From positions 1 to 64,000 of the forward strand of contig NW_026570449.1 of assembly GCF_019649055.1 (NCBI RefSeq): DNA of 64,000 nt, read 5' to 3'. The notes under the pieces are model-generated. The model had not been told where the DNA came from and did not search any database. It was given only the letters and a program-made list of their open reading frames with translations. The DNA is from Paramacrobiotus metropolitanus (taxonomy: Eukaryota; Tardigrada; Eutardigrada; Parachela; Macrobiotidae). Both the position numbers and the translations under genes were made by a program. Positions 14,401 through 26,254 of this stretch are shown here, one piece after another; position 1 is the stretch's first letter, and each line of letters begins with the position of its first letter.

Positions 14401-17400
14401 ATACAGGTGGGATCCAGAAGGACCATGGAATTCATGCAGCAAAGAATGCAAAGGTAAGCACAAACACATTGTATAATAAGTTAATAACCAATATAAACAA
14501 GAATAATTCACAGACATAAACAAACAAACATAAAAATGCTAAAACAATAAATGTGATGGATGTGCCGTTCACACTGTTACGCATGTAATGCAGTGCACAA
14601 TTCGACAGTTACTACGAGTGCGGGGTGATAACACTTCATAAATAATTTAGAAATTTCTGTTTAGGCTTGCAGTTTCGTAACTTACTCTGCGTAAGGAAGA
14701 ACGACCGGCATCCAGTTACGAAAGGCAACTGCGTCGGCCAGCCACCCCCGTCGGAGCATTCGCGCTCCTGCAACGATCACTGCGCACTGCGCTGGGACGT
14801 TGTCCAGGATCCGGATGCACAGTGCAATGCCCTGTGTAATGAGCCCGGCCGAATCCGTCGGCAAGTGCGCTGCTTGCGGGAAATGTTCGACGACAATCAG
14901 CGCCACGGCGAAGCGCACTTGTGGTATCAGGACAACCTCTCCTCGGCCGATCAGCGCAATCAGGCGCCGCGTATCCAGGAAGTAGATGTCGAAAAGTGCA
15001 ACGAACTAGCGGAACCCAAGCCAGCGGAAGAGATCGCGTGTACCGGCAGCTGCCGGCTGGTGGCCTGGAAGTACACCGCCTGGTCGGAATGCAGTCGGCC
15101 GTGCGGCGGCGGCGTACAGAGTCGCTCGTCGGTCTGCGTGGATTTAAGCACCGGGCATAGTGTTCCGCCGTACAACTGCTCGTTCCACCAAGCGCCTGAG
15201 CCCAACCAAAAAGCATGTAATCCCCAACCGTGTGCGGCCGACTGGACAGTTGGACCGTGGAGTGTTTGTTCGACAACGTGTGGACCGGGAATAATGCGAC
15301 GCGCCGTTAAGTGTTTGTTGCGTATGGAAGGCACGGAAGCGGAAGATGCACTGTGCGATCCGGTGAAGAAACCCGCGCCGGCGATTCGTTGCCCGGATGT
15401 ACCCTGTCCGCCACCACCTATTTCCGGTCCGCCTCCTGTACCCCGGCGGCCGGTTGTAGTTTACGCCACCACGCCCAGTTACAGTGGTAACGTGGAATGG
15501 GTGACTGGATCGTGGACACCAGTAAGCCGTAAAAATAATTAAAAATAGTAATTTTAGTCTTGAGATTGATAGTTAGATGCTAATTTACGCTGCTCTGATT
15601 ATCCAGTGTTCGAAAAGTTGTGGGCATGGTGAAAGGTATCGTTCAGTTGGGTGCCGAAGTCGCGACGGAAAATATTTGACCCACATCGCCTGTGCGACCC
15701 TGCCTAAACCCCATGAAAAAGAGCAGTGTCTGGTTTCCGAATGTGGTTCGTGGCAGTATGGCGAATGGGGTCAGGTAAGCAACACGATCGCCGGGGAAAT
15801 GTTTGATAAACAACTCAGCACCGTGTTTGGGTGACATAATATTACATGACATTTCGGTTAATTATCAAAATCGCGGTCACAAAATCATAATTACAGCTAA
15901 TGAAATTAGAGAATTATATTGAAGAGCCTGTGAAAATTGCTGCCAATAGCTACTTGATAATGTATTTTTTATTGGTAAACATTTTAAAAGCAAAAATTAA
16001 AATTGAATAACATGCTCTGTGGTTTGTGCAGTGCACCGCTAGTTGTAACGATGGTCTCGGGGGAGCCATGCAGCGACGATATGTGGCATGCGTTGTTAAC
16101 CACCGGCCGGTCAAGGATGAGGATGAGTGTGACAAAAACAGCCGTCCACCCAGCACGCAGTTGTGTCCGGATCTGGCCATGTGCGAAGTCCGCACTCTGA
16201 TCCGAATGAAAGACAGCGGAGACCGGAACGCGGATGACCCGTTAGTCCAGGTCAGATATGAGCAATACTATCAATCCACGCCGGAGACAACGACAACGAC
16301 AACAACAACATCGACGACCACACAAAGAACCACCATTACCAGGCGACCTTCTAATATCTCGACAACTGCAGCACGAAAAGGCATCTGGATTACAGGTGGC
16401 TGGGGAAAGGTAAGAGAATAGGGACTACAGAGTTGAAATCCGAGTGGAAAAACAATGGTCAACGATAGTACTTTAATGGCGCTTCAAAGTTCAAAGTGTA
16501 GAAATTTGTTTTTTGCCTAGAATTGTGTTGCTCTATTTATTTTACATTCCACATTTGTATGTCAGTACGTTTTATTATGTGTCTGCAGTGCTCGAAACCC
16601 TGCGGTGGCGGAATGCGGCTACGTCTGGTAGCCTGCCAAATGCCCGACAATAATTATAGATCGACATCCGATGGTCCCCTGTGTGACGAGAGCAATAGGC
16701 CGACAAATACGTCCCGCTGCAACGAGCAACCCTGTCCAGAGTGGAAATACGGCCAGTGGGGACCAGTAAGTACCGTTAAACCATGCATCTGCTGAATCTT
16801 GTCAGGCAGTTGGCAACACGGCAACACACTTCTGCAAAAGGTTAACTTTTAAGTGTAATTACAATACAGATAATGCCAAGTTGCTAACGATGCTTGCTTC
16901 CTTGAGTAAAATGTCATAGCAGCACCAATCCCGTCTAAATATTCACTTTTTTAAAATGAAGATGCACATAAAATCGGAACGAAAAAACACGCGGAAGACC
17001 TTTGCTAACTTGTTATAATGTAATGAGAGCTGAAGCAATATTCATTACAGAAAGTGACGATCAGTGATCATTTACGCCAGCTGACAGCCATCACAATTTG
17101 TTACTACTATAGTCCAGCTGCTGTCAGTCAAGAGTTATCTGGCAGCCATTCTAATGACGGTGTTATTTTTAGTGTAACAAATCCTGCGGTGGGGGATATC
17201 AGCGGCGTATGGTACAGTGTATAGACTCCCGCGGATCCACCATGGCCAGCTACCATTGTAGCCGCTCACAGCGCCCGGTCAGTGTCCAGCGCTGCCACAA
17301 GACCCCCTGCAGCAGTACACCGGTGGATTACTGGAACACCGTTGCGGCCGCATCCCAGATCCAGGCCGTGCACGAAGTGGGTCCAGTGCTGCAACCGGAT

Positions 17401-20317
17401 CAAGTGCAGCCGACCACCACCTCGGTGCAGGGAATCTGGCAGGCCGACGCCTGGTCACCGGTACAGACACGTAGAACTACACGTAGGGTACATCCATCTG
17501 GAAGCGGCCTGGCAAAATCTAAACAGAAAAAATACTTGCAACGTTATCGGTACAGAAGTGCTCGGCTTAAGAAAATAACCGGGATGTCATCGTTTGTAGA
17601 TGATGATATCGACTATGATTATTAAAATTTTCCGCGTTGATGCGATTGATCACTGTCTCTGCCATGACCTTTTACTTTGTATTCAAATTTGCACTGCCAT
17701 TGTGGATTTTTTATTATTTTTGTTGAAGAATATTTTGACAGTCCACCGTTATACATCGTTTGTTAATATGTTGTAGTTGTTAGAAATCTATTGGAAAATA
17801 GAAACCCAAGTTTGTCTGCGATTTGTGCAGTATGTAGTATGCAGTATGTAGTACATTAGACTGTCGCTGTTCCAAAGATTCTAAAATCGGATGTATAAAA
17901 ATAAACATAAGTTCTCTTTAAAAACCAGGCACATTGTCAAGTTCAGCTAGTATAACTATTAAGCAGCTGGCGTATGAACTGGTTTTGTTGTCTAATTGAC
18001 ATTGCCGCAGGGTATGCATGGCAGAGCCGCATTAATTTTCTTACCCACAATGCTTCGAAATTGCTCGTATGTAAAATGGCACTTCTGTCCGAGACGATGG
18101 CGTCAAACATATGTGTTTTATTGACCATTCCTTCTGGTGTAACGCCGCTTCCAGATGTTGATTTTTTGGCTCTTGGGTTGTATATTTTTAGGCAGTGGGT
18201 TCTAGGTACATCGTTAAAAGGCAACATACGCGTCTTCTTAAGCTTAAACTTATGCCCTAGCCCTATAGTTTTAATAGTCAGAGTTAATTGCGGTACTATG
18301 AATGCTCATTTTTACATCAACGCTTTTACTTGCTATCTGGTACCTACTACCCTAGTAGACTATAGAATTAATAGTAGGTACACCACGAGATGCTGCAGAT
18401 AATGCCATCATCCGTTCGTATACTGTACGGATACCTGCTTATATATATGTATTTTGATATAATTATTCTAATACCGAGTGCTTTCCACTTTTCAGCGCTT
18501 TAAATATTGTTTTAATTTCGGTTTGAATTACAGTGTAGTGTGACTTGCGGAAAAGGAATCAGGAAACGAAAGGTAAACTGTGTTGATCCGCGCAGGACGG
18601 ATATTCAGATAGATGAAACAGTCTGCAGTGCGAGAGAAAAACCCCCCTCAACCGATGAATGCAGACTGGAAGTTTGCCCCAAATGGCGAGTTTCGAAATG
18701 GTCGGAGGTGAGCACAGTTACTATTAAAACAGTATAGAACACCTTACCGTTCTCCAAAAGTTACTTTATGCCTCGTTTAGGATCACACCGCCTCTCAAAT
18801 ATTATGTCCACATGCATTTTTCTTGCAGTGCTCCACGGATTGTGGTAACGGTTATCGCACCAGGGACGTTCTGTGCGCTCGTGGTGGTCTCAGTCAGCAT
18901 TTCCAATCTACCATGGTAAAAGTGGACGATGCCTTATGTAAAGGTCAATTAAAGCCAAAAGGAAAACGGGTGTGTGAAGAATACCAGTGTGGGAATCTGT
19001 ATCGCTGGACTGTCTCTCGGTGGTCAGCGGTAAGTCCAAAAACCGGTGCGAAGTTCGTTCAAACTCGGGAATTTCACTGTGTGCTTCTATTTATTTATTA
19101 TACCTGACAACGAACCTTTTCTATAAAAAAAGATTAAACATTCTGAGTTTTTTTACTGTTTATGTCATTGGTCATAATGGTTTCGTTTCCAGTGTTCGGC
19201 TAGCTGTGATAGCGGAAAACAGTTCCGCCAAGTCCAGTGTGTATATTCTGTCAACAACACAATTGTTGACTCTTCCTATTGCCGACTACGAGGCAGTCGA
19301 TTGAAATCTCCGCCATCCGTCAGGGTGTGTAAAACCACCAAGGCCTGTGCTTTCCGCTGGATGGCTGGCGATTGGTCAAAAGTACGTTGTGCTTATCATC
19401 AGCTGCACATTTTTTTTGCTGTACTATACTATAGTACTATACTTCTAACGGGTAGCGACGTACCAATAAAATTTCTTTTGCCAATGAGCCGCTGCAGTAA
19501 CGGATTGCACGTAGGTTCATAAATGACTCCAAGTAATTCTACTTAGATTAACTTAACAAACTAATTTTTGCCAGTCTCCCACGTGTCATTGTTTTTAGTG
19601 TTCTCGAACTTGTGGTTCCGGTGTGCGGTGGCGCCGCGTCACTTGTCACAAAGTGGACGAATTAACCGGTGCGACTATATGGTGGCCCACAGAGAGTCCC
19701 TATAGATGCGATACCAGAAACAGGTAACGTGAGTTTGATCCTTTTCAAGCTACTTTAGACAATCAGGAGTTCGCTCCCGGTGATACACGTATTTCCGACT
19801 GGTCATATTATACTAATGCTTTGCTATTTTACACAGACCAAAGGAGAGGCAGATATGTTCGTTCGGAGAATGTTCCGATCATTTTATATGGCAAGCCGAT
19901 AACTGGACTGAGGTAAGTGCTTCTACTTTATCAGACTCATAATAATTTGCTTCGAAATTCTTAACAATTTTCAGATAATTATTTGCTTACTAATAATATT
20001 ATGTTTTTTAACTTAAATCCGAAAATAATATGAAATTAATATTAAATATATTTACAATAATCGTATTGTGATTTGTAATTTTATGCTCTTTAAAATAAAA
20101 TAAAATCTCATTCTTCAGCGTCATTGTTGTATTTGCTTGATAGTGCTCAAAGACTTGTGGAAATGGCATTTCCAAACGTAATATCTTTTGCCTGCACCAA
20201 AAATCTCAGCAACTTTTACGGCATTCCTTCTGCAAAGCTAGTCTGAGACCGGAAACTACGAAATCCTGCAATCCTGAGCCATGCAGCCGGCTGAATGAAG
20301 TACTAAATCGAATCTAA
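5459..20317 (+). CDS. ADAMTS-family secreted metalloprotease with 14 TSP1 repeats (5' end missing)
   Basis: Secreted zinc protease of extracellular matrix. Exons read: ~5459-5800, 10552-10916, 11368-12310, 12378-12559, 12652-12788, 13214-13331, 13429-13524, 13595-13761, 14333-14453, 14665-15521, 15607-15774, 16032-16409, 16589-16765, 17173-17460, 18534-18707, 18829-19029, 19193-19381, 19599-19723, 19837-19912, 20144-20317 (TAA), about 1,758 residues. Domain order: prodomain (exons 1-2) with a furin-type RMKR site near 10753; catalytic domain with [13 protein letters not shown] at 11682 and a Met-turn NVMAP; disintegrin-like and Cys-rich regions; central TSP1 repeat ([17 protein letters not shown]); spacer (exons 4-9); then 13 further TSP1 repeats. 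A Thr-rich linker sits in the 16032 exon. Repeat number resembles ADAMTS9/20/GON-1, but no GON domain follows. A +1 frame break lies at 11570-11575. The start is unknown: the first frame opens after a stop at 5456, without an ATG. Confidence 0.93.
5801..10551 (+). other. Large intron of the ADAMTS gene
   Basis: This joins the prodomain exon ending in a good donor (GTGAGT at 5801) to the next exon starting after TTTCAG at 10551. The joined protein reads through the prodomain in frame (FGL then MGAFHL), as the family requires. I see no nested gene, RNA gene or repeat family in its 4.75 kb; short frames inside look random. A small AT-rich tandem-like stretch (repeats of ACTATAAAATACAGTAT) is at about 10420-10475. 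Confidence 0.8.
11570..11575 (+). other. Frame break in a run of six A in the ADAMTS catalytic exon
   Basis: The reading frame that carries the first half of the catalytic domain stops at about 11600. The family sequence continues in the next frame ([14 protein letters not shown], then the zinc site). Both frames are strongly ADAMTS-like on their sides of this A-run, and there is no GT..AG intron between them. One extra A in the run explains the shift. It could be a sequencing or assembly error, a polymorphism or a disabling mutation. The otherwise intact exons downstream favour an error or a recent event. Confidence 0.8.
17461..17625 (+). CDS. Possible alternative C-terminal extension of ADAMTS (retained intron)
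   Basis: The exon ending at 17460 has a donor (GTACAG) that fits splicing to 18534. If it is not spliced, the same frame stays open for 54 more residues: a strongly basic stretch ([27 protein letters not shown]) and an acidic end (DDDIDYDY), then a stop at 17623-17625. An AATAAA follows at 17900-17905. This would give a short isoform lacking the last five TSP1 repeats but carrying a heparin-binding-like tail. Open length and composition support it only moderately. Confidence 0.45.
   Translation, partial: VQTRRTTRRVHPSGSGLAKSKQKKYLQRYRYRSARLKKITGMSSFVDDDIDYDY
17900..17905 (+). terminator. Candidate polyadenylation signal for a short ADAMTS isoform
   Basis: An AATAAA hexamer lies 275 bases after the stop of the alternative exon, inside the intron used by the long form. 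Position fits an intronic polyadenylation site; the hexamer alone is weak evidence in AT-rich DNA. Confidence 0.3.
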
Positions 20318-21510
20318 GCCGCGCATACAGCGTTGGCGTGGCCGCACTGTTCTCATCCAGACGGGCCAATTCTGCGATCTGACGTTTGTTATCTCCTCAG
20401 AGAAAGCTCTTAAGTAATCTCTAAGTTCTTCCTCTTTTCCCTCTCGCTGAGCAACTCAGCCCCAACAAGTACTCACTTGTGCATCACACACACACACCAA
20501 ACAGGACCGCCAAATTGCTCATGAGGTTAAAGTTGATGGAAAGGCTTTTTGTTTTTTTCCTGGTTCTTTCCGGTTCTCTCTTTTGCTTTTTCCAGTTTAC
20601 CTGTTTTGTTTTCACTTAATTAACGTTGTTGATGGATAATGCGCGTGTGTGGTGTTTTGGGTTGTCCACATCTTTTTTTTCATAAGCGAAATTGCGTGAG
20701 GTAGCCTTGCATTTATCTGAATGGACACGTGACAGGATCGGATAACTGCCAATTCATGGAACTGGAGACTATCCGAATGGCATGCGACAAAGACAAGTCA
20801 CTATTTGTGTTGCATTTTACAAAGTGTGCATTTTCTTTTCAAGTGTGCATTTCTAATTATGGTCGCGCTTTTGCGTACTCGTGGCCAAAGTATTACGTGT
20901 TTCAACTGCCTTTTTGGAATATTTCGTTTTTTTATGGATAGCGGTAGATATTTGGATTTTTGTTTGTTTGTTACCGGTTAAATATTTTGTGTTAATTATA
21001 TTATTAATATTTGTTATGTATTATTATAAATCAGAATGTGAAAGACAGCATCCGAAACCGTGTTGTTTTGTATTGAAATGAAATTATTACAAAAAAACTG
21101 TTCCGTTGCATTCCTTTTCTTTAGTTATTGTACTTTGCTCTGGGTACAATCTACTACCTAATAGGCAAGAAGTACACTCGTATGCTCGAGTCAAAATCTA
21201 TATATTATAAGTAAGAAATAAATCATTTTTGTGACAATACACAATATACAAATACAGAGAGTTATTTACATTTAAGATAAAGGTGTTACGAACACCAGTG
21301 CATCAATATCTTTTCATGTGATATTTAATATTTATTACACCATATTTTTCATCAAGTTTAACAAACGCTACGCAAATCAAAGCAACAACAAAATTCCCAA
21401 AAGGCTATTGATCAGGCATGTCTATTGATGTATCAACATGGAGAAAAGGCGCCACCGGCAAGGAAGATATACAAAGACATTGTGGTAGCTTATAAGTCAG
21501 TGCAAAAGGG
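20318..21510. other. Convergent intergenic/3' UTR region between ADAMTS and CNG channel
   Basis: The tails of two convergent genes meet here. Candidate polyadenylation hexamers: AATAAA at 21217-21222 for the plus strand, and TTTATT at 21331-21336 (AATAAA on the minus strand) for the channel gene. There is a short CA run at about 20487-20500. I found no GON domain or other coding exon. Confidence 0.5.
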
Positions 21511-24500
21511 CTAAACAGGAGTTTGAGCAAAGGCTAATTTGGCTTTTGTCCTTGTCGGATGTGGTCGCTCCCGGTTGGATGCCAGCGCCTCCAGAGCAGC
21601 CAGGCGTTTTTTGAGTTTGACCGTATCGGTTATAATTGTCTTGGTAAACGATTCAATCAAAAGGACCGTCTCTTGGGATAGATTCTGCAGTCTTTCGATT
21701 TTATAGCTCAAATCCGTGTCTTCATCGGCATTTGTATGTACCACTTCCGACAGCGTGCGATCTTTCAGTAGCTCTCTGCTTTTGGCGATCATCTTTTCCC
21801 GGGCTACAGGGAAACTCTCCAGAACCTCCTTAAAGTCTCCACTGGATAAACTGAAGAGTTCGGAGTAAGAAAAACTTTGGACGTTGGCAGTTCGACGATT
21901 CTCGTGTTTGGTGAAAATACTTAATAAGCTAATCTCTCCGAAAACGCTGCCCTGGGCCAGATTAGCGAAGACTTCGCCCTGCTCCGATACCACCTGTAAC
22001 GTCCCACTGCGCACGATGTACATTTCTTTCCCAACGTCTCCTTTCCGGCAGATAAGATCACCAGGAGAAAACACTTGTAGCTCCAAGCGCATAATCAGTT
22101 CTTCCAAAAACTGAGGCTCACAGTCGACAAACAACTGCACTCTCTGCAATACAGGACATGGATATATGAAAATAACTGCTGGTGCGATCGTAGGTCAGTC
22201 TTGTGTTAGCAAACTCAATAATTAATCCTTTAATCGTTTTACATGTGCTTTACAGATACGTACGTGATTTACCGTATCAGCAGCATGCAAAAAATATGCA
22301 AAACTTTAGCCCTGAGCGCATGCATGTGCAAGTTTTTGAACCCACAACAATTGTTATGTAAAGGTTTTTTTGAAGGTTACACGTTGACGCAGCTTAATTA
22401 GCCCTAAGCTTCTTTGAACATACTTTAGAAAGGATTTTTCAAAGGTCACTCTCTAGATCTGAAAGCTTTGACACTGATTAAGGTAATGTTCCACCCACGG
22501 TAATTTGTTTCGGCATCTTCGATGTATTGATTTGCTGTACATTCAGTGTACTCAGTACACTCTACCGCTTAATTAATAATACCGACGTTTGCACTAGCCA
22601 GTAAGTACAAGTATGTATACTGTACATACAAAGTGGACATATTCAAAGATCGGGATCACGCTCGTGTAGGTACAGGTATTAATGCGCTTTCCAAAAAGAA
22701 CTGAAATATTCCTGATTTCTATAAAATAAGCATTCACATTGCAACTTGGTACAGTAACAGTGCCGACATTTACGATTACATCTTCTGTGACAGACAACAG
22801 CGCTAAGCAATTCAAAGCAGCTGCATTACAATCGATTGAATTTTTAAAATAATCAAAAGGTATATCTGTAGAACTTCATATTGGTAATGTTTTAAAACTC
22901 GATTTAAAAAAAGCACGTTCTGAACAGTATGCCATGGTAAAACATTCTGATGGTTTACAGACCTACTACAACCAGCAGTGAAAACCAATTATCTGAACGT
23001 TGTTCTTAATGTTTCCGGGGGATGCCATGCAAATGCTGAAGAGCGATCGATGTGCAACTATCCCAAGCGCTTTATTATCCCAGTGGGAAAAAATTGTAAA
23101 TGACAAGACAGCTATCCTTCCCAATCAGATTTCAATAATACGCTCATGATAAACTCTTACGCAAATGACAATTCCATTGGACGAAAATTTCACAAAGTTG
23201 ACATTCAATTTCCGCTCTAGACTTAATTCGGATAATATGAAAGTGTACAGGACTACGTGCGCCATATTAAAAAGCAGTGAGCCATACATTTTGATTTTAT
23301 AGTCCAGACAATTGATTTGTTACGAGTGATGCTGAAGTTATTGATGTCCTTCAAAGCATGGCGATTGTATATAATTTTCGATGGATATCTAATCACGGCG
23401 CTGCAAACGAACTGCCTATATATAATGCGTCTGCATGTATGCAAGTATGGGTGCGTTTTCTTTCTTATTTCGTCTGCAAATTCGCTGCCTATAATAATTC
23501 AAAATTGTCAAAAATTGTGATGGCATCAAAAGTCAACATTACGTGCTGCACGAGAAATGTCGAAGCCATCGTAATAGAGCGGATGCAGCACTATCCTCAT
23601 TTCTGACAGATAATCATGCAAATTATATCGTCTGAATTAAATATGGAAAACACACAATCTAACCTGCATTAAGTATCGTTATCCATATTTAAAGAGTGTG
23701 CTGAAGGTCTTGACGCAGTCAGCTAATCAATCGATTTTTTATGGTGCCAAGCAGCAAAGGTTATTCAGCGATCGATGCCTTTAAGACAACGTAGAAATCG
23801 AATGTCTCAGAGGTGCGCGCGTTTTTACCGTTTTTCTATGCCGAAGAGAATTGATGCCTGAATTGAAGTATCGATCGCCAATATACAGAGAGCTATCGTA
23901 CCAAATTCAAGAAAACCAGCACAATTTACAGAACCGTCAAAAAAGAAATAACTGATCCAGTGCATATAACTTGTTACCTGAAACGTGTCCATTTGTGCCG
24001 CTTTGGCAATGCTCCTCCGCAGCGGCACCGGTAAGATCTCCAGATCATTTTCGCTGTTCTGAAATTTTCTCTCTTCCCACATGAAGGTGGCCCATTTTAA
24101 CACGCGGTCCTGCATCTCTTCATCAACATGTCGGAATGCCATGTATGTCTTAATTCCATCCAGTTGCTGACGAAAACGCGTTAGTTTGCGCCGATTGTTT
24201 CCGAATATGGAGGCCACGATAGCGATAATGGTACCAACCAGTATATGACCTTTGAGAGTGAAGTAGCAGCGGAACAACAATTCGATGACAAGTGAGGCTT
24301 TAGAATTATCCCCTTCGTCAGCCAGAATCACAGTAGCCCAGTGCAAACAACGCACGTACAAATTAACAAATTGTCCTTCGCTGGAATTACCGTAATTTTC
24401 GATCGTCCATCCGTCATACCCAAATCCAATGTACACATTAAGGGAGTAATACGCACAGCCGGTTAAATGAATTAGAACCAAAAGGTAGAAAAGAATCCGA

Positions 24501-26254
24501 CCCAGTCGGAAGGCCATGGGAAAGGAAGAATGACTGGTCATACGTTCGATACATTCAAAGACGCGGTGAACTTTAAGGCAACGATTGAGCCGCCATGCCC
24601 AATTTCCTCCTTGACGAGTGTGGAAAAAATAAGCAAAGTCAGTTGGCACGATACTGACGACATCCAATACAAACACCACAGATTTCATATACAACTGTCG
24701 GGAGCGGTGGAGGTCTTGTTCAATGATCCCAGAATATGGGGTAACTGCAAAACAACCGAAATTGAGTAAAACGACAAACATAATCGCACGGCAGAAGAAG
24801 CACAATACATTAACATATGAAAATGCAACAATATCGGTAATCAACTGTAAAAATCATACGCGAAATATCTATGAAATAGTTCCGCCATTGAATATTGACC
24901 TGAAGGCTACAGGTAAAAACAATAGTCACTTTTTCCGAATGGCAACCTTATAATAAAATAACGAGACACCAATTTGGTGATTTGAAGACTCAACAAAAAG
25001 CAATAAAATGTCTATGAACTGACGTTAAATGTATTAATTATTCTGCATTACGATCATGTCTCACGCAGGATAATAATTTTACTTACTGTCATTTGTGTAG
25101 AAAACCTAAAATCGAAAATGGATATAAATCTGATTGGCTTATTATATTAATTTTTTCAAAAGAGAACTGAATAAAATCTATACTGGATAATGGCTACGTT
25201 GGTAAGGTTGAAGTACGCTTCCCGGATTAAAAAGCCTGGTACTTTAGTTTCACTGCTGGTTTTTACGTGTCAGAATGTTGGCTGTTTTCATTTAATCATA
25301 GCGCCTAGTTGCCGACCATTCCATGTGCTGTCAGCTGATTGGAAGTTAACGTAGAACGTACAGCAATGAATCTTCTGTTTCAAATTCAAATTAATCAACC
25401 TCGTTGTTAACTTAAATTATGATCAAATAAAAAAGAAATACTTCACGAAGGAGAAAATGCAGTTATGCATCGTATACTTTTGATGTGTCATACGCTTTGC
25501 AACTCCAAACAGAATCGTCGACATCTTAAACTTTTATTCTGACTCGTGCAATACAGCATTAGAAAATTCGTATAAGTACTTATTTTGTTTACTATTGTGA
25601 GTTTGTGTTTGTGTAATACCATAGCGAATTCAGTCCAACCGATTCTAGTAAACAAAAAATGGATCCGCGACTTAAGTAAGACTCATTAGCAATATAGGTC
25701 AACATATACACTTTACGGGAAATTGGCTTCCAGAATCGAATTAACGCTTTCTGATAACTGTACCATGGATTAAATCTAAGTAGCCTGTCCTTCCTATTGA
25801 TTAACAAAGAACTATTCTGAAGAGTCCACAAGTATATAGAAAAACAATAAATGCCAACGTCGGCAAATCAGACGGCACTTGAACTACTCAAGCTGTGCTA
25901 GTGTCAGACCACAATCGAGTCGACACATTTTCCTGTCCATAACAGGACCCTCTAGTGCACCGCACATACCACATACACAATACGCCGAGTGCGTATGGCT
26001 TCTTTCGGAACCCAATTACCATACAGCTATTACGTCTTACTCATTAGAAAATGCACGCCGATATCCATTATGTAGAAAATATCACAGATAAAATCCGGAA
26101 TCCACCACAATCCGTGCTGGACTTGTTCGAACGCCATCCGTAATGGTACGGTGTACCAGTTGTAGCAGACGCTGGACGATATTAACACCAACCAGGCAAA
26201 ATAAACTGATCCAAAGGGATCCAAGTTCATCCATGGGGGCACAAAGCCCGCCAT
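21511..26254 (-). CDS. Cyclic-nucleotide-gated cation channel subunit
   Basis: Plasma-membrane cation channel opened by cGMP/cAMP. Three exons: 26041-26254 (start), 23978-24744, 21511-22143 (stop), 537 residues. Exon 1 gives S1 and the S2 region (DPFGSVYFAWL, YNWYTVPLRMAFEQ, DFICDIFYIMDI). Exon 2 gives S3, the Arg-containing S4 (WRLNRCLKVHRVFE), S5, pore, S6 and most of the C-linker. Exon 3 gives the cyclic-nucleotide-binding domain (SPGDLICRKGDVGKEMYIV, FGEISLL, RRTANV) and a leucine-zipper-like coiled coil typical of alpha-type subunits. The pore reads LADEGD where related channels have TTIGE. The cytosolic N-terminus is only about a dozen residues: an in-frame stop lies four codons upstream and no acceptor lies between, so the ATG at 26254 is the likely start. 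Confidence 0.93.

Noticed and set aside
20318-21510. GON domain expected after many TSP1 repeats
   Set aside because: The last exon ends in a clean stop at 20315-20317, and no Cys-rich GON-like frame follows before the convergent channel gene.
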